NCBI RefSeq assembly: GCF_000178955.2
Contig: NC_016631.1
Location: 6,014,001 to 6,078,000, forward strand
Length of the DNA: 64,000 nucleotides
Direction: 5' to 3'
From: Granulicella mallensis MP5ACTX8
Lineage (GTDB): Bacteria > Acidobacteriota > Terriglobia > Terriglobales > Acidobacteriaceae
Notes under the pieces: generated by a model
Database searches by the model: none
What the model was told of the DNA's origin: nothing
Seen by the model: only the letters and a program-made list of their open reading frames with translations
Position numbers and translations under genes: made by a program
Shown: in pieces, positions 1 through 8,521 of the stretch
Layout: every line of letters begins with the position of its first letter
Numbering within the stretch: position 1 is the first letter of the stretch

Positions 1-2
1 TT

Positions 3-71
3 TGCCGGAGCACCCGCGCGCCGGACCGTTACCCGCGCATCATCGGCCAGGGCGCGCAGCTCTTTCGATAG
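3..71 (+). CDS. C-terminal end of an unidentified protein (partial)
   Basis: The reading frame opening at base 3 ends at a TAG at 69-71. Its 22 codons almost all end in G or C, as in the confirmed genes here, and read like a normal protein tail (…PDRYPRIIGQGAQLFR). The gene starts outside the window and the fragment is too short to identify. The overlapping frame-2 reading is rich in His/Pro/Arg and looks like a shadow. Confidence 0.35.
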   Translation, partial: CRSTRAPDRYPRIIGQGAQLFR

Positions 72-230
72 GCTCTCATCTCGCGCAAACGCTTCGGCGA
101 TTCTTGCGTGCTCTGCATCCTGCTCCTGTGCACTCTTCAATGGAACTCCCTCGTCACCCTATCGATGCCCGATGCAACCTCAACGTTATCCTGCTGCCCT
201 GCAATTACCATGGGTTTTGCGAGAGTCTTT

Positions 231-821
231 ATGTCCGTCGATACCCGTATCCCCACCGTACCGCCCACCGTTGAGCCCGTCACCCTGCGCCGAGCCACAG
301 CCGCCGATGCCGCCGCGCTCGCACTCGTCGGCGCCGCCACCTTTCTCGAAGCCTTTACCTGGATGCTGCCCGGCGCCGACATCGTCGCCCACTGCGCGAA
401 GAATCACACGCCCGAAGCCTATGCCGCCTACCTCGCCAAACCCGATACCCGCATCACGATGGCCGTGGCTGGTGCGGACGTGCCCGTAGGCTACACCATG
501 CTCACCGCGCCCGAGCTTCCCAGCTTCGACGTTCTGCCCACCGACATCGAGCTCAAGCGCATCTACCTGTTCTCGCGCTTCCGCTCGTCGGCTACCCCGG
601 TCGCGGGGCACCCCGGTGTTCGCACGGCGCAGGCCCTCATGGACGCGGCCATCGCCGACGCCCTCGCCCTCGGACGCACCCGCCTGTTGCTCGGAACGCA
701 CGCCGGCAATGAGCGCGCCATTGGCTTCTATCGCCGCAATGGATTCAACGAGGCCGGGACCCGCACCTTCACCGTCGGCACGCAGGTCTGTTGCGACCTG
801 ATCTTTGCACTCGACCTGTAA
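231..821 (+). CDS. GNAT family N-acetyltransferase
   Basis: A 196-residue single-domain protein of the Gcn5-related acetyltransferase type, which moves an acetyl group from acetyl-CoA to an amine; the substrate cannot be told. The N-terminal strand VTLRRATAADAAAL is the usual GNAT beta1/alpha1 start. The C-terminal half has LLLGTHAGNERAIGFYRRNGF, matching motif B (…N..A..FY…GF). The R/Q-x-x-G-x-G loop of motif A is poorly conserved (RSSATPVAGHPGVRTAQ). I chose the ATG at 231 because the protein then begins just before the domain; in-frame ATGs at 210 and 108 would add non-domain sequence with poor codon usage. It stands alone, followed by about 100 bp before the next gene. Confidence 0.8.
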   Translation: MSVDTRIPTVPPTVEPVTLRRATAADAAALALVGAATFLEAFTWMLPGADIVAHCAKNHTPEAYAAYLAKPDTRITMAVAGADVPVGYTMLTAPELPSFDVLPTDIELKRIYLFSRFRSSATPVAGHPGVRTAQALMDAAIADALALGRTRLLLGTHAGNERAIGFYRRNGFNEAGTRTFTVGTQVCCDLIFALDL

Positions 822-919
822 TGTGTATCTTGTCTCTATCTCTAAGTCAGATCTGAGATCCAGCTTAGAGACACCTGCAAGATCGATGCGAGTTTTCTAG
901 CAGGTTCTTCGAGGTTTTT

Positions 920-2083
920 TTGGCAAAAGCGACGGCAACCACTTCGAGCGTAGAGGCGACAGATGGCTTAGCTTCACACAGACCCTCGCGGCGAGGTTTC
1001 TACCGGCCCGAGTTGGATGCACTGCGCTTCTTCGCCTTTCTCTGCATCTTTTGCCATCATTCGCTCAGTCGTCCCAATGCTGGCACTAACCTTCGAGACA
1101 CCCTTTCCATCAGCCTGAAGTTTGCCGTAAGCCTGTTCTTTCTGTTGAGCGGATACCTGATCACCACCTTACTTTCGATGGAGAAGGAGCTCACCGGACG
1201 AGTACACCTCGGCTCTTTTTATAGACGGCGAATCGCGCGGATATGGCCGCTGTATTACTGGTTTCTCGTCGTTGTGCTTCTCCTCGGCATAGGAGTGCTC
1301 CGTCTGCTGCCCTCAGGCCAGGCCCTTGCCGTCTTTTTCTTCTTCAGCGGCAACTGGCTTCTTGCCTGCGGCACGGCAAAAGCACTGGGCGCCATCGGGA
1401 TCTTGTGGAGCGTCAATGTCGAAGAGCAGTTCTACCTGGTCTGGCCGATGATTACGAAGTTCTGTGGACGGCGCAATCTGTTTGCGGTGTCCACAGCCAT
1501 TCTGGCCGTCTCTTATGCCGTCCTGGTGTGGCTTGGCGTCCGCGGCGGTTTTTCGGATGCCTCTTTACGATTCAACTCACTAGTAGAAATGCAGTTTTTC
1601 GCAGCCGGAGCCTTGGTGGCGGCGTGGCTACCGCGGCAGGGGATCAGGATGCCGGGAGCGGCACGTCTGCTGCTCGGCGCAGTGGGACTTTCCTGCTGGG
1701 TAGCCGGAACACACCTCTTTGGCGATACAGCGGCAGGGGCTCTTGCAATCTGGTGGACGCCGACCGCACTTTACGGCTGCGTCCTGGTTGGGTGCGTCGC
1801 CCTGTTTCTCAGTTTCTTCGGGATGCCCGAAGCCTGGATTCCGCAACCCATTCTTTGGTTGGGTAAAATCTCTTACGGACTCTATGTCTATCACATACTC
1901 GTACTTACGCTTATGCCACGATGGCCGGCAGGTTGGAGGCACTGGACTGGCATCTCCGCAGCACGGCTCTGCCTTGAACTGCTGCTGGCTATTCTCCTGG
2001 CGGGGCTCTCCTATCGTTGGATTGAACAACCCTTTTTACGCTGGAAAGAGAGTTTTACCTTTGTACCAAACCGGCCCGCTTAG
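920..2083 (+). CDS. Acyltransferase family 3 (OafA/YrhL-like) membrane protein
   Basis: An integral membrane acyltransferase of 387 residues with about ten hydrophobic segments. The family typically O-acetylates surface polysaccharides or peptidoglycan. The diagnostic N-terminus is present (YRPELDALRFFAFLCIFCHH, with the conserved His pair), then RRRIARIWPLYYW, and NVEEQFYLVWP, the family's second signature. The C-terminus LSYRWIEQPFLRWK is also typical. The first in-frame start that keeps the whole domain is a TTG at 920; the next ATG falls after the essential first helix. Start choice is therefore the weak point. No neighbouring glycan gene identifies the acceptor. Confidence 0.85.
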   Translation: MAKATATTSSVEATDGLASHRPSRRGFYRPELDALRFFAFLCIFCHHSLSRPNAGTNLRDTLSISLKFAVSLFFLLSGYLITTLLSMEKELTGRVHLGSFYRRRIARIWPLYYWFLVVVLLLGIGVLRLLPSGQALAVFFFFSGNWLLACGTAKALGAIGILWSVNVEEQFYLVWPMITKFCGRRNLFAVSTAILAVSYAVLVWLGVRGGFSDASLRFNSLVEMQFFAAGALVAAWLPRQGIRMPGAARLLLGAVGLSCWVAGTHLFGDTAAGALAIWWTPTALYGCVLVGCVALFLSFFGMPEAWIPQPILWLGKISYGLYVYHILVLTLMPRWPAGWRHWTGISAARLCLELLLAILLAGLSYRWIEQPFLRWKESFTFVPNRPA

Positions 2084-2155
2084 AAAGCTCCAATCCATGG
2101 GTGGCCAAACACACCCCGACCTAATCTATGCCAGGCCGCTGGGGGCAGACGCTGG

Positions 2156-2452
2156 ATGAAGCTGACGCCCTCGCCCTATCGCGGCCGCTCTTCTACCTCT
2201 GCGGCAACCCAATCTCAGACCACCGCGCCGGGGTTTTCCAATTCAAACCGGCAGAAAGTCATCGCCGCGACTGGTGCGCCCTCTACGTCGCGCGCGAACC
2301 AGAGCATCTACCACCTCCGCTGCGGACTCTGCGGGCATGACTATGGCTGCAACGGGCTCGACATCAAGGCCCGCCTCTGCCCGAGCTGCCAGTCCGGTGC
2401 CCCCGGCGAGCCGCTCCGCGAACGCGGGCCCATGTTCGATTTCGGGGTGTAA
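2156..2452 (+). CDS. Small zinc-ribbon protein
   Basis: A 98-residue protein whose N-terminal half is Ser/Thr/Ala-rich and disordered-looking, and whose C-terminal half is a compact zinc ribbon: CGLCGHDYGCNG followed about 12 residues later by CPSC. Two CxxC knuckles spaced like this usually bind one zinc. Codon usage in the C-terminal half is strongly GC3, supporting a real gene. No function can be assigned. Zinc ribbons of this kind are often in small regulators or nucleic-acid-binding adaptors, but that is only a family-level remark. It lies between the acyltransferase and edd with no obvious operon link. Confidence 0.55.
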   Translation: MKLTPSPYRGRSSTSAATQSQTTAPGFSNSNRQKVIAATGAPSTSRANQSIYHLRCGLCGHDYGCNGLDIKARLCPSCQSGAPGEPLRERGPMFDFGV

Positions 2453-2584
2453 TTTAACCTCCGCTCAATACAATCACATTCCAATAGAGATTTTCAGAGG
2501 CCAAGTTCGTCCGATTATCGGATATACTTCGCCCATGTGTCTGCTCTCATTCCGCACTCCCGTCTCGTGCCAGGTATCTTCGCC

Positions 2585-4411
2585 ATGGATGTGAATCACC
2601 GCGTCGCCGAAGTCACCCGCCGCATCGCGGAGCGCAGCCAGGTTACCCGCTCCCGCTATCTCCAGGCTGTCGCCGCCTCCTCCCGCACGACTCCGCGCCG
2701 CCAGGCTCTGGGCTGCGCCAATCAGGCGCACGGATTCGCTGCCTGCGGTTCCCACGACAAGGCAGCCCTGCGCCAGGGAGATGAGGGAAATATCGCCATC
2801 ATCACGGCCTATAACGACATGCTCTCCGCGCACCAGCCCTATGAGCGCTTCCCGGAGCTGATCCGCGCCGCCGCGCGTGAAGCCGGTGGGGTGGCACAGG
2901 TCGCCGGCGGTGTTCCCGCCATGTGCGACGGCATCACGCAGGGCGAAACCGGCATGGAGCTCTCGCTGTTCTCGCGCGACGTAATCGCCCTCTCGGCCGC
3001 CGTCGCGCTCTCGCACCAAACCTTCGACGCCGCCGTCTTCCTCGGCATCTGCGACAAGATCGTCCCCGGCCTGGTCATCGGGGCGCTGTCCTTTGGACAT
3101 CTTCCGGCGGTCTTTCTGCCCAGCGGCCCGATGCCCTCCGGCTTCTCCAACGACGAGCGCAAGATCCTCCGCCAGCGTTATGCCGAGGGCAAGGTCAGCC
3201 GCGCCGAGCTGCTCGAGGCCGAGGCCGAGTCGTACCACAGCCCCGGCACCTGCACCTTCTACGGGACCGCCAATACCAACCAGATGATGATGGAGATCAT
3301 GGGCCTGCACCTGCCCGGCTCCTCCTTCGTGAACGCAAACACGCCGCTGCGCGATGCCCTCACTCGCGCCGCCGTTCACCGCACCCTGGCCCTGACCGCT
3401 CTCAGCCCGGAGTACACCCCCATCGGCGCGATGCTCGACGAGCGGGTCTTCGTCAACGGCCTGGTTGGGCTGCTGGCCACCGGAGGCTCGACCAACCACA
3501 CCATGCACATGATCGCGATGGCCGCCGCTGCGGGCATCAAGCTCGAGTGGAGCGACTTTGCCGCGCTCGCCGAGGTCACGCCGCTGCTCGTCCGCGTCTA
3601 TCCCAACGGCAAGGCCGACGTGAACCACTTCCACGCCGCCGGGGGCATGGGCTTCCTGATCCGCGAGCTGCTGGGTGCGGGCCTGCTGCACCGCGACGTC
3701 AAGACCATCATGGGTACCGGGCTCGACCGCTATACGCAGGAGCCCTTCCTGAACGCCGAGGGCGAGCTGACCTGGCGTGAGGGCGTGGACGTCAGCGGTG
3801 AGGCGAAGATCCTGCGCCCAATCGCCGACCCGTTCGAGCCCCATGGCGGCCTCGGCGTGCTCCAGGGAAATCTCGGCAAGGCCATCGTTAAAACCTCGGC
3901 GGTGGCGGACGACCGGCACGTGATTGAAGGAGTTATCCGCACCTTCCACAGCCAGGAGGAGATGCAGGGTGCATTTCTCGCGGGTGAGCTGCACCGCGAC
4001 CTCATCGTCGTCGTGCGCTTCCAGGGGCCGCGCGCTAACGGCATGCCGGAGCTGCACAAGTTGCTGCCACCGCTGCAGGCCGTGCAAAGCCACGGCTTCA
4101 AGGTGGCGCTGGTCACCGACGGACGGCTCTCCGGGGCCTCCGGCGATGTGCTCTCGGCGATCCACCTCACGCCTGAAGCGGCGGACGGCGGCCCCATCGC
4201 CAAGCTGCGCGATGGCGACCGTCTCCGCATCGACGCCCGAACCAACGAACTCACCGCGCTGGTGGATCCCGCCGAGTGGGAGGCCCGCGTGCCGGTCCAT
4301 GAAGACCTCTCGGAGTCGCAATTTGGGGTGGGCCGGGAGCTTTTCAGCATGTTCCGCAATACCGTGGGGACGCCGGACCAGGGAGCTTCGATCTTTTCAG
4401 GTCGGAGCTGA
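2585..4411 (+). CDS. edd: 6-Phosphogluconate dehydratase (Entner-Doudoroff)
   Basis: Converts 6-phosphogluconate to 2-keto-3-deoxy-6-phosphogluconate in the cytoplasm, the first committed step of the Entner-Doudoroff route. The 608-residue length matches Edd. Family landmarks are NIAIITAYNDMLSAHQPYERFP, GGVPAMCDGITQGETGMELS and GICDKIVPGL, with a cluster-ligand Cys near residue 156, and CTFYGTANTNQ with a second Cys near 222. The spacing fits the [4Fe-4S] ligands known in this enzyme. GRLSGASGDVLSAIHLTPE is the C-terminal IlvD/Edd motif. The ATG at 2585 gives the normal N-terminus; the open frame continues upstream to 2537. The partner aldolase (Eda) is not in the window. A 615-residue antisense open frame over the gene is a shadow. 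Confidence 0.94.
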   Translation: MDVNHRVAEVTRRIAERSQVTRSRYLQAVAASSRTTPRRQALGCANQAHGFAACGSHDKAALRQGDEGNIAIITAYNDMLSAHQPYERFPELIRAAAREAGGVAQVAGGVPAMCDGITQGETGMELSLFSRDVIALSAAVALSHQTFDAAVFLGICDKIVPGLVIGALSFGHLPAVFLPSGPMPSGFSNDERKILRQRYAEGKVSRAELLEAEAESYHSPGTCTFYGTANTNQMMMEIMGLHLPGSSFVNANTPLRDALTRAAVHRTLALTALSPEYTPIGAMLDERVFVNGLVGLLATGGSTNHTMHMIAMAAAAGIKLEWSDFAALAEVTPLLVRVYPNGKADVNHFHAAGGMGFLIRELLGAGLLHRDVKTIMGTGLDRYTQEPFLNAEGELTWREGVDVSGEAKILRPIADPFEPHGGLGVLQGNLGKAIVKTSAVADDRHVIEGVIRTFHSQEEMQGAFLAGELHRDLIVVVRFQGPRANGMPELHKLLPPLQAVQSHGFKVALVTDGRLSGASGDVLSAIHLTPEAADGGPIAKLRDGDRLRIDARTNELTALVDPAEWEARVPVHEDLSESQFGVGRELFSMFRNTVGTPDQGASIFSGRS

Positions 4412-4714
4412 GGAGTTTAGGGCGGGAAGGTAGAGGACAACCGCTTTCGTAGCACCTCCGCTGCATCTTTTCCAGTGCCCTTCACGTCTAACTTAGTGGT
4501 ACACTATGTTTCGCTGGAGACGTGCGCCTTTGAGTTGCCGAAGCCTCAAGCCCTGAGTGACTTCCGCCCGCGCCCGCGGCCTTGACCGCATACCCCGTCC
4601 TAGCGATTCCGACACAACCCAGGGAGACCTCCGCGTTCGCACGTACGAGCGTGATCTTTTCCCATAATTTTTCTCGCGCCAACCCGCGCCGAGATTCCGC
4701 TAGGAGCGCCAAAC
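4412..4714. other. Intergenic region upstream of rpoD
   Basis: About 300 bp with no convincing gene on either strand. The stretch GTGGTACACTATGTTTC near 4497 contains TACACT/TATGTT sequences that could be a -10 element for rpoD, but no clear -35 is visible. The long leader (~190 nt) after it is C-rich and could carry regulation. Nothing more can be supported. Confidence 0.35.
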
Positions 4715-6436
<1,722 letters not shown>

Positions 6437-6451
6437 GCCGTATCAATAACA

Positions 6452-6489
6452 AACGAAGGGCGCGCCTTGATGGCGCGCCCTTCGTTTTT
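6452..6489 (+). terminator. Rho-independent terminator of rpoD
   Basis: A perfect 15-bp stem (AACGAAGGGCGCGCC) with a five-base loop, followed by a run of T, 16 bp after the rpoD stop. It also lies at the 3' end of the converging minus-strand gene at 6505, so it may serve both. Confidence 0.92.
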
Positions 6490-6504
6490 CTCTACACTCT
6501 GCTT

Positions 6505-6714
6505 CTAAGCCTGTGCTGCGGGCACGAACCCATCGCATCCCGAGATGGGGGTCACCTTGAGGTGCAGTGCCGCGTGTTTGGGGTGGCCGCATTCATCCAG
6601 CAGGCCCTCATCGGCTTTCTTGCTGGAGAGAATCGACACCAGAACTGTAGCCTTTGCGTGCTGTTCGCCAAAGTGGCTGCACAACCCGCACTGTCCGTCG
6701 TGAACTGCCTGCAT
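6505..6714 (-). CDS. Small cysteine/histidine-rich conserved protein
   Basis: A 69-residue protein starting MQAVHDGQCGLCSHFGEQHA, with a later LLDECGHPKHAALHL segment. The CGLCxHFG and CGHPxHxxxH motifs together supply Cys and His residues suited to binding one metal ion. I have an impression of similar small proteins in other Acidobacteria but cannot confirm it. It is convergent with rpoD and sits 16 bp past the shared terminator. A GGAGGT-like ribosome site (plus-strand complement near 6719-6724) precedes the start. Function unknown. Confidence 0.55.
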   Translation of the reverse strand: MQAVHDGQCGLCSHFGEQHAKATVLVSILSSKKADEGLLDECGHPKHAALHLKVTPISGCDGFVPAAQA

Positions 6715-7457
6715 AGTGACCTCCCGAGGCTAGCTTCGCGCCCGCTCTCTTCTTCATGGGACTCCATGCGAAGGACAGGCGTTGCCTGATGCCGCCAATT
6801 CTCTACCGTGCGAAAACCCCTGTCAACATTGGCGATGTGCGACCGAATCAGTCCGCAGCACTTCTTTGCTGCATGTGAACGGGTCATGAAAAGCCACAAG
6901 CATTGGTGGCATAGCTTCAGCCATGCCACGAATGCTTGTGTTGCCGCGCGGCTTTACAGATTGCGGAAAACTCTTAGCTGGGATGAAACGGGCCGTTGGC
7001 CCTAAAGATCAGATGGGGACTTTTTCCGCAGCCCATTTTTAGCCGCTGAGGAAATCCTGCCAAGCGTGCTGCGATTTGCCAGCCCTCGCTGAAGCGGTGC
7101 TCGACGTATTCTTGTCGGCGAATGCACCATTTCCATGAGGATCTTCTGCATACTGCAGTCTCTACAAGGCAGGCGCGGCCAAGAGCCGTTGCGCTGGATA
7201 AAACTTGTGTATCGTGAACACAAATTATTCTTATCGATCCCTTACAAGAGGACATCAGGATCTCCTCACAACGCTGCAGCGAAAGCGTTTAAACCCCTTT
7301 GTCCATCAGGGTTTTCTCAGATTTGCTCCAAGGAGAAGATTGCTTATGCGAAACACATGAGCGGTCAACAAAAATGATGAGTTAACTTTGCAGTCAACAT
7401 CGATTAAAACTTGTTCAATGGGTGAAAAAAGCTATTGTGTCTTGAGGTCCGAACCTG
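6715..7457. other. Gene-poor region with one strong hairpin
   Basis: About 740 bp between the small Cys-rich gene and the micropeptide array. Base composition is more AT-rich than the flanks. Open frames here have poor codon usage and no recognisable domain. The only clear structure is the hairpin at 6895-6940. A Shine-Dalgarno-like AAGGAGAAG at about 7330 precedes an ATG followed by only three codons, so I do not call a gene. Confidence 0.4.
6895..6940. repeat. 18-bp imperfect inverted repeat (hairpin)
   Basis: Arms 6895-6912 (CACAAGCATTGGTGGCAT) and 6923-6940 are complementary with a single mismatch and a 10-base loop. No T-run follows on either strand, so it is not a standard terminator. 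It may be a structured small RNA, a protein-binding palindrome or a decayed repeat element. Confidence 0.6.
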
Positions 7458-7463
7458 TATGTT
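7458..7463 (+). promoter_or_regulatory. Putative -10 element of micropeptide unit 1
   Basis: TATGTT with TTGTGT 17 bp upstream (7435-7440). It lies 77 nt before the unit 1 start codon, matching units 2 and 3 (73 and 72 nt). Confidence 0.5.
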
Positions 7464-7534
7464 CACCTTATTGGGCCCTCAGCTCTATAGCATTTGAATC
7501 CTCTGGCTTTTGCGCCTGAGAGAAAGGTGGACAC

Positions 7535-7609
7535 ATGCTTACTATTGCTATCAACATTGCCGGCCTCATTGCCTTTCTGATGGGTCTCATCTCGATCACC
7601 GTTTCGTAG
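7535..7609 (+). CDS. Hydrophobic micropeptide, unit 1 (24 aa)
   Basis: ATG start, 24 codons, TAG stop. It begins MLTIAINIAGLIAF and ends SITVS; nearly all residues between are Ile, Leu, Ala, Val, Phe, Met or Gly, enough for one membrane-spanning helix with a short polar tail. A good ribosome site (AGAAAGGTGG) lies 4 nt before the ATG. Compared with units 2 and 3, the pattern MLTI..NIA.L…L….I is kept while third codon positions differ, which argues for selection on the peptide. The likely location is the inner membrane. Function unknown; type I toxin, membrane-stress peptide or small regulator are the options. Confidence 0.65.
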   Translation: MLTIAINIAGLIAFLMGLISITVS

Positions 7610-7617
7610 TTCACCCC

Positions 7618-7649
7618 AGCGATCGCCTGCTCCTAAGCAGGCGATCGCT
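7618..7649 (+). terminator. Perfect 14-bp hairpin after micropeptide 1
   Basis: Arms AGCGATCGCCTGCT (7618-7631) and its exact complement (7636-7649), loop CCTA, starting 8 nt after the stop codon. No clear T-run follows, so it may end transcription weakly or protect the RNA 3' end. Confidence 0.65.
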
Positions 7650-7795
7650 GTGCCCTTTAACGGCCATTTTCGGTACTCGCTCCCGTCAGCAGCGACGCCC
7701 CATGCCATCGCAGGGCGCTGTGCCCATGAATTTTCAGCGTTTGCTAAGCCGCGAACTGCGCAAGAAATCTGTTGAATCAAACCACCGAAACGCTG

Positions 7796-7801
7796 TATGT
7801 T
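7796..7801 (+). promoter_or_regulatory. Putative -10 element of micropeptide unit 2
   Basis: TATGTT with TTGAAT 18 bp upstream. It is followed by CTCTCATCGG, shared with unit 3, and lies 73 nt before the start codon. Confidence 0.5.
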
Positions 7802-7868
7802 ACTCTCATCGGGCCCCCACATCATGCAAACGCTCTGGTGTTATTCAGAGAGAAAGGTATTTAATCCT

Positions 7869-7940
7869 GTGCTGACCATCACTCTCAACATCGCTAGCCT
7901 CTTCGCTTTGCTCACGAACCTTCTTTTCATCCACTTCTAG
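7869..7940 (+). CDS. Hydrophobic micropeptide, unit 2 (23 aa)
   Basis: GTG start, 23 codons, TAG stop. It begins MLTITLNIASLFALL, identical to unit 3 over its first 12 residues, but ends LLFIHF instead of LSITVS, so the polar tail has changed. The ribosome site AGAAAGGT lies 10 nt before the GTG, as in unit 3. One transmembrane segment is expected. The altered C-terminus could mean relaxed selection on this copy or a variant activity. Confidence 0.6.
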   Translation: MLTITLNIASLFALLTNLLFIHF

Positions 7941-7948
7941 TTCACTCC

Positions 7949-7981
7949 AGCGATCGCCTACTTCACAAACGGGTGATCGCT
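7949..7981 (+). terminator. Hairpin after micropeptide 2
   Basis: Arms AGCGATCGCC (7949-7958) and GGTGATCGCT (7972-7981) pair over 10 bp with one G-U wobble, 8 nt after the stop. The loop is longer than in unit 1. The fold survives although the sequence changed. Confidence 0.55.
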
Positions 7982-8117
7982 GTGTCCTCCACGCCACTTA
8001 AACTCGCGTCAGCGGCAACGCCCATGCCATCGCAGAACACTGTACCCCATGAGTTAAGGGCTTGCTAAGCCGCGAAGCGCACAAAAAAATTGTTGTATCA
8101 ACCCTCCAAAAACGCTG

Positions 8118-8123
8118 TATGTT
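8118..8123 (+). promoter_or_regulatory. Putative -10 element of micropeptide unit 3
   Basis: TATGTT with TTGTAT 19 bp upstream, 72 nt before the start codon. The context AACGCTGTATGTT is shared with unit 2. Confidence 0.5.
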
Positions 8124-8189
8124 GCTCTCATCGGTTTCCGTGCAACTCAACCGCTCTGGTGGTATTCAGGCAGAAAGGTAAATCATCCT

Positions 8190-8264
8190 GTGTTGACCAT
8201 TACTCTTAATATCGCTAGCCTCTTCACGCTCCTCGCGACCCTCCTCTCGATCACCGTCTCGTAG
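8190..8264 (+). CDS. Hydrophobic micropeptide, unit 3 (24 aa)
   Basis: GTG start, 24 codons, TAG stop. It begins MLTITLNIASLFTLLATLL and ends SITVS, combining the N-terminus of unit 2 with the C-terminus of unit 1. It is the best candidate for the ancestral form. The AGAAAGGT ribosome site and a CTCTGG…CAG stem lie just before it, so translation may be limited by folding. One membrane helix is predicted; no known family is recognised by eye. Confidence 0.62.
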   Translation: MLTITLNIASLFTLLATLLSITVS

Positions 8265-8272
8265 TTCACCCC

Positions 8273-8305
8273 AGCGATCGCCTGCTCCACTAGCGGGTGA
8301 TCGCT
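8273..8305 (+). terminator. Hairpin after micropeptide 3
   Basis: Arms AGCGATCGCCTGCT (8273-8286) and AGCGGGTGATCGCT (8292-8305) pair over all 14 positions with two G-U wobbles and a five-base loop. It has the same placement as in units 1 and 2. TTTAAGGGCAGTTTTTTAC downstream gives a late T-run. Confidence 0.62.
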
Positions 8306-8474
8306 GTGCTCTTTAAGGGCAGTTTTTTACGGTCTTCGCTCCCGTCAGCAGCGAACAAACAGACGGCCAACCTTCCTCATCGGACACGTTTCGTTAAGGG
8401 CACGCAGAAATACAGCTTCCGATATTCAGAACGGGAGAGAATCACCCGCGTCGTTACGCGCCCGCATGCAAAAC

Positions 8475-8506
8475 AAGACACCCAGCGATTGCTCGCTGGG
8501 TGTCTT
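8475..8506 (-). terminator. Terminator of the TonB-dependent receptor at 8522
   Basis: A perfect 14-bp stem AAGACACCCAGCGA with a four-base loop. Read on the minus strand it comes 16 bp after the receptor stop and is followed by GTTTTG. Confidence 0.85.
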
Positions 8507-8521
8507 GGGGTTGAGGTTGAA

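Larger units (their letters stand above)
7441..8345 (+). repeat. Tandem array of three ~325-bp micropeptide units
   Basis: Three copies of one unit lie head to tail, with start codons at 7535, 7869 and 8190 (spacings 334 and 321). Each carries, in order, a TATGTT -10-like element 72-77 nt before the start codon, a CTCTGG…CAG hairpin, AGAAAGGT as ribosome site, a 23-24-codon hydrophobic open frame, TAGTTCA at the stop, and an AGCGATCGCC…GATCGCT hairpin 8 nt after the stop. Between units, the strings CGTCAGC(A/G)GC, GCCATCGCAG and GCTAAGCCGCGAA recur. Unit 1 diverges most in its upstream half. The layout resembles the long-direct-repeat and Sib/Ibs loci of enterobacteria, which encode type I toxins, but no sequence relation is claimed. 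Confidence 0.8.

Noticed and set aside
2474-4321. 615-residue minus-strand open frame over edd
   Set aside because: Antisense shadow; the sense strand encodes an unmistakable Edd with its Fe-S cysteines.
7463-7875. Longer open frames (120-121 residues) overlapping micropeptide units 1 and 2
   Set aside because: They cross unit boundaries, ignore the ribosome sites and have unnatural composition.
7618-8305. GCGATCGC strings in the micropeptide hairpins as HIP1-type repeats
   Set aside because: HIP1 is a cyanobacterial motif; here the octamer is simply part of the hairpin arm and is not scattered through the window.
7441-8345. Interpretation of the three repeats as a CRISPR array
   Set aside because: Units are ~325 bp, diverged, and contain reading frames; no short identical repeats with unique spacers and no cas genes.
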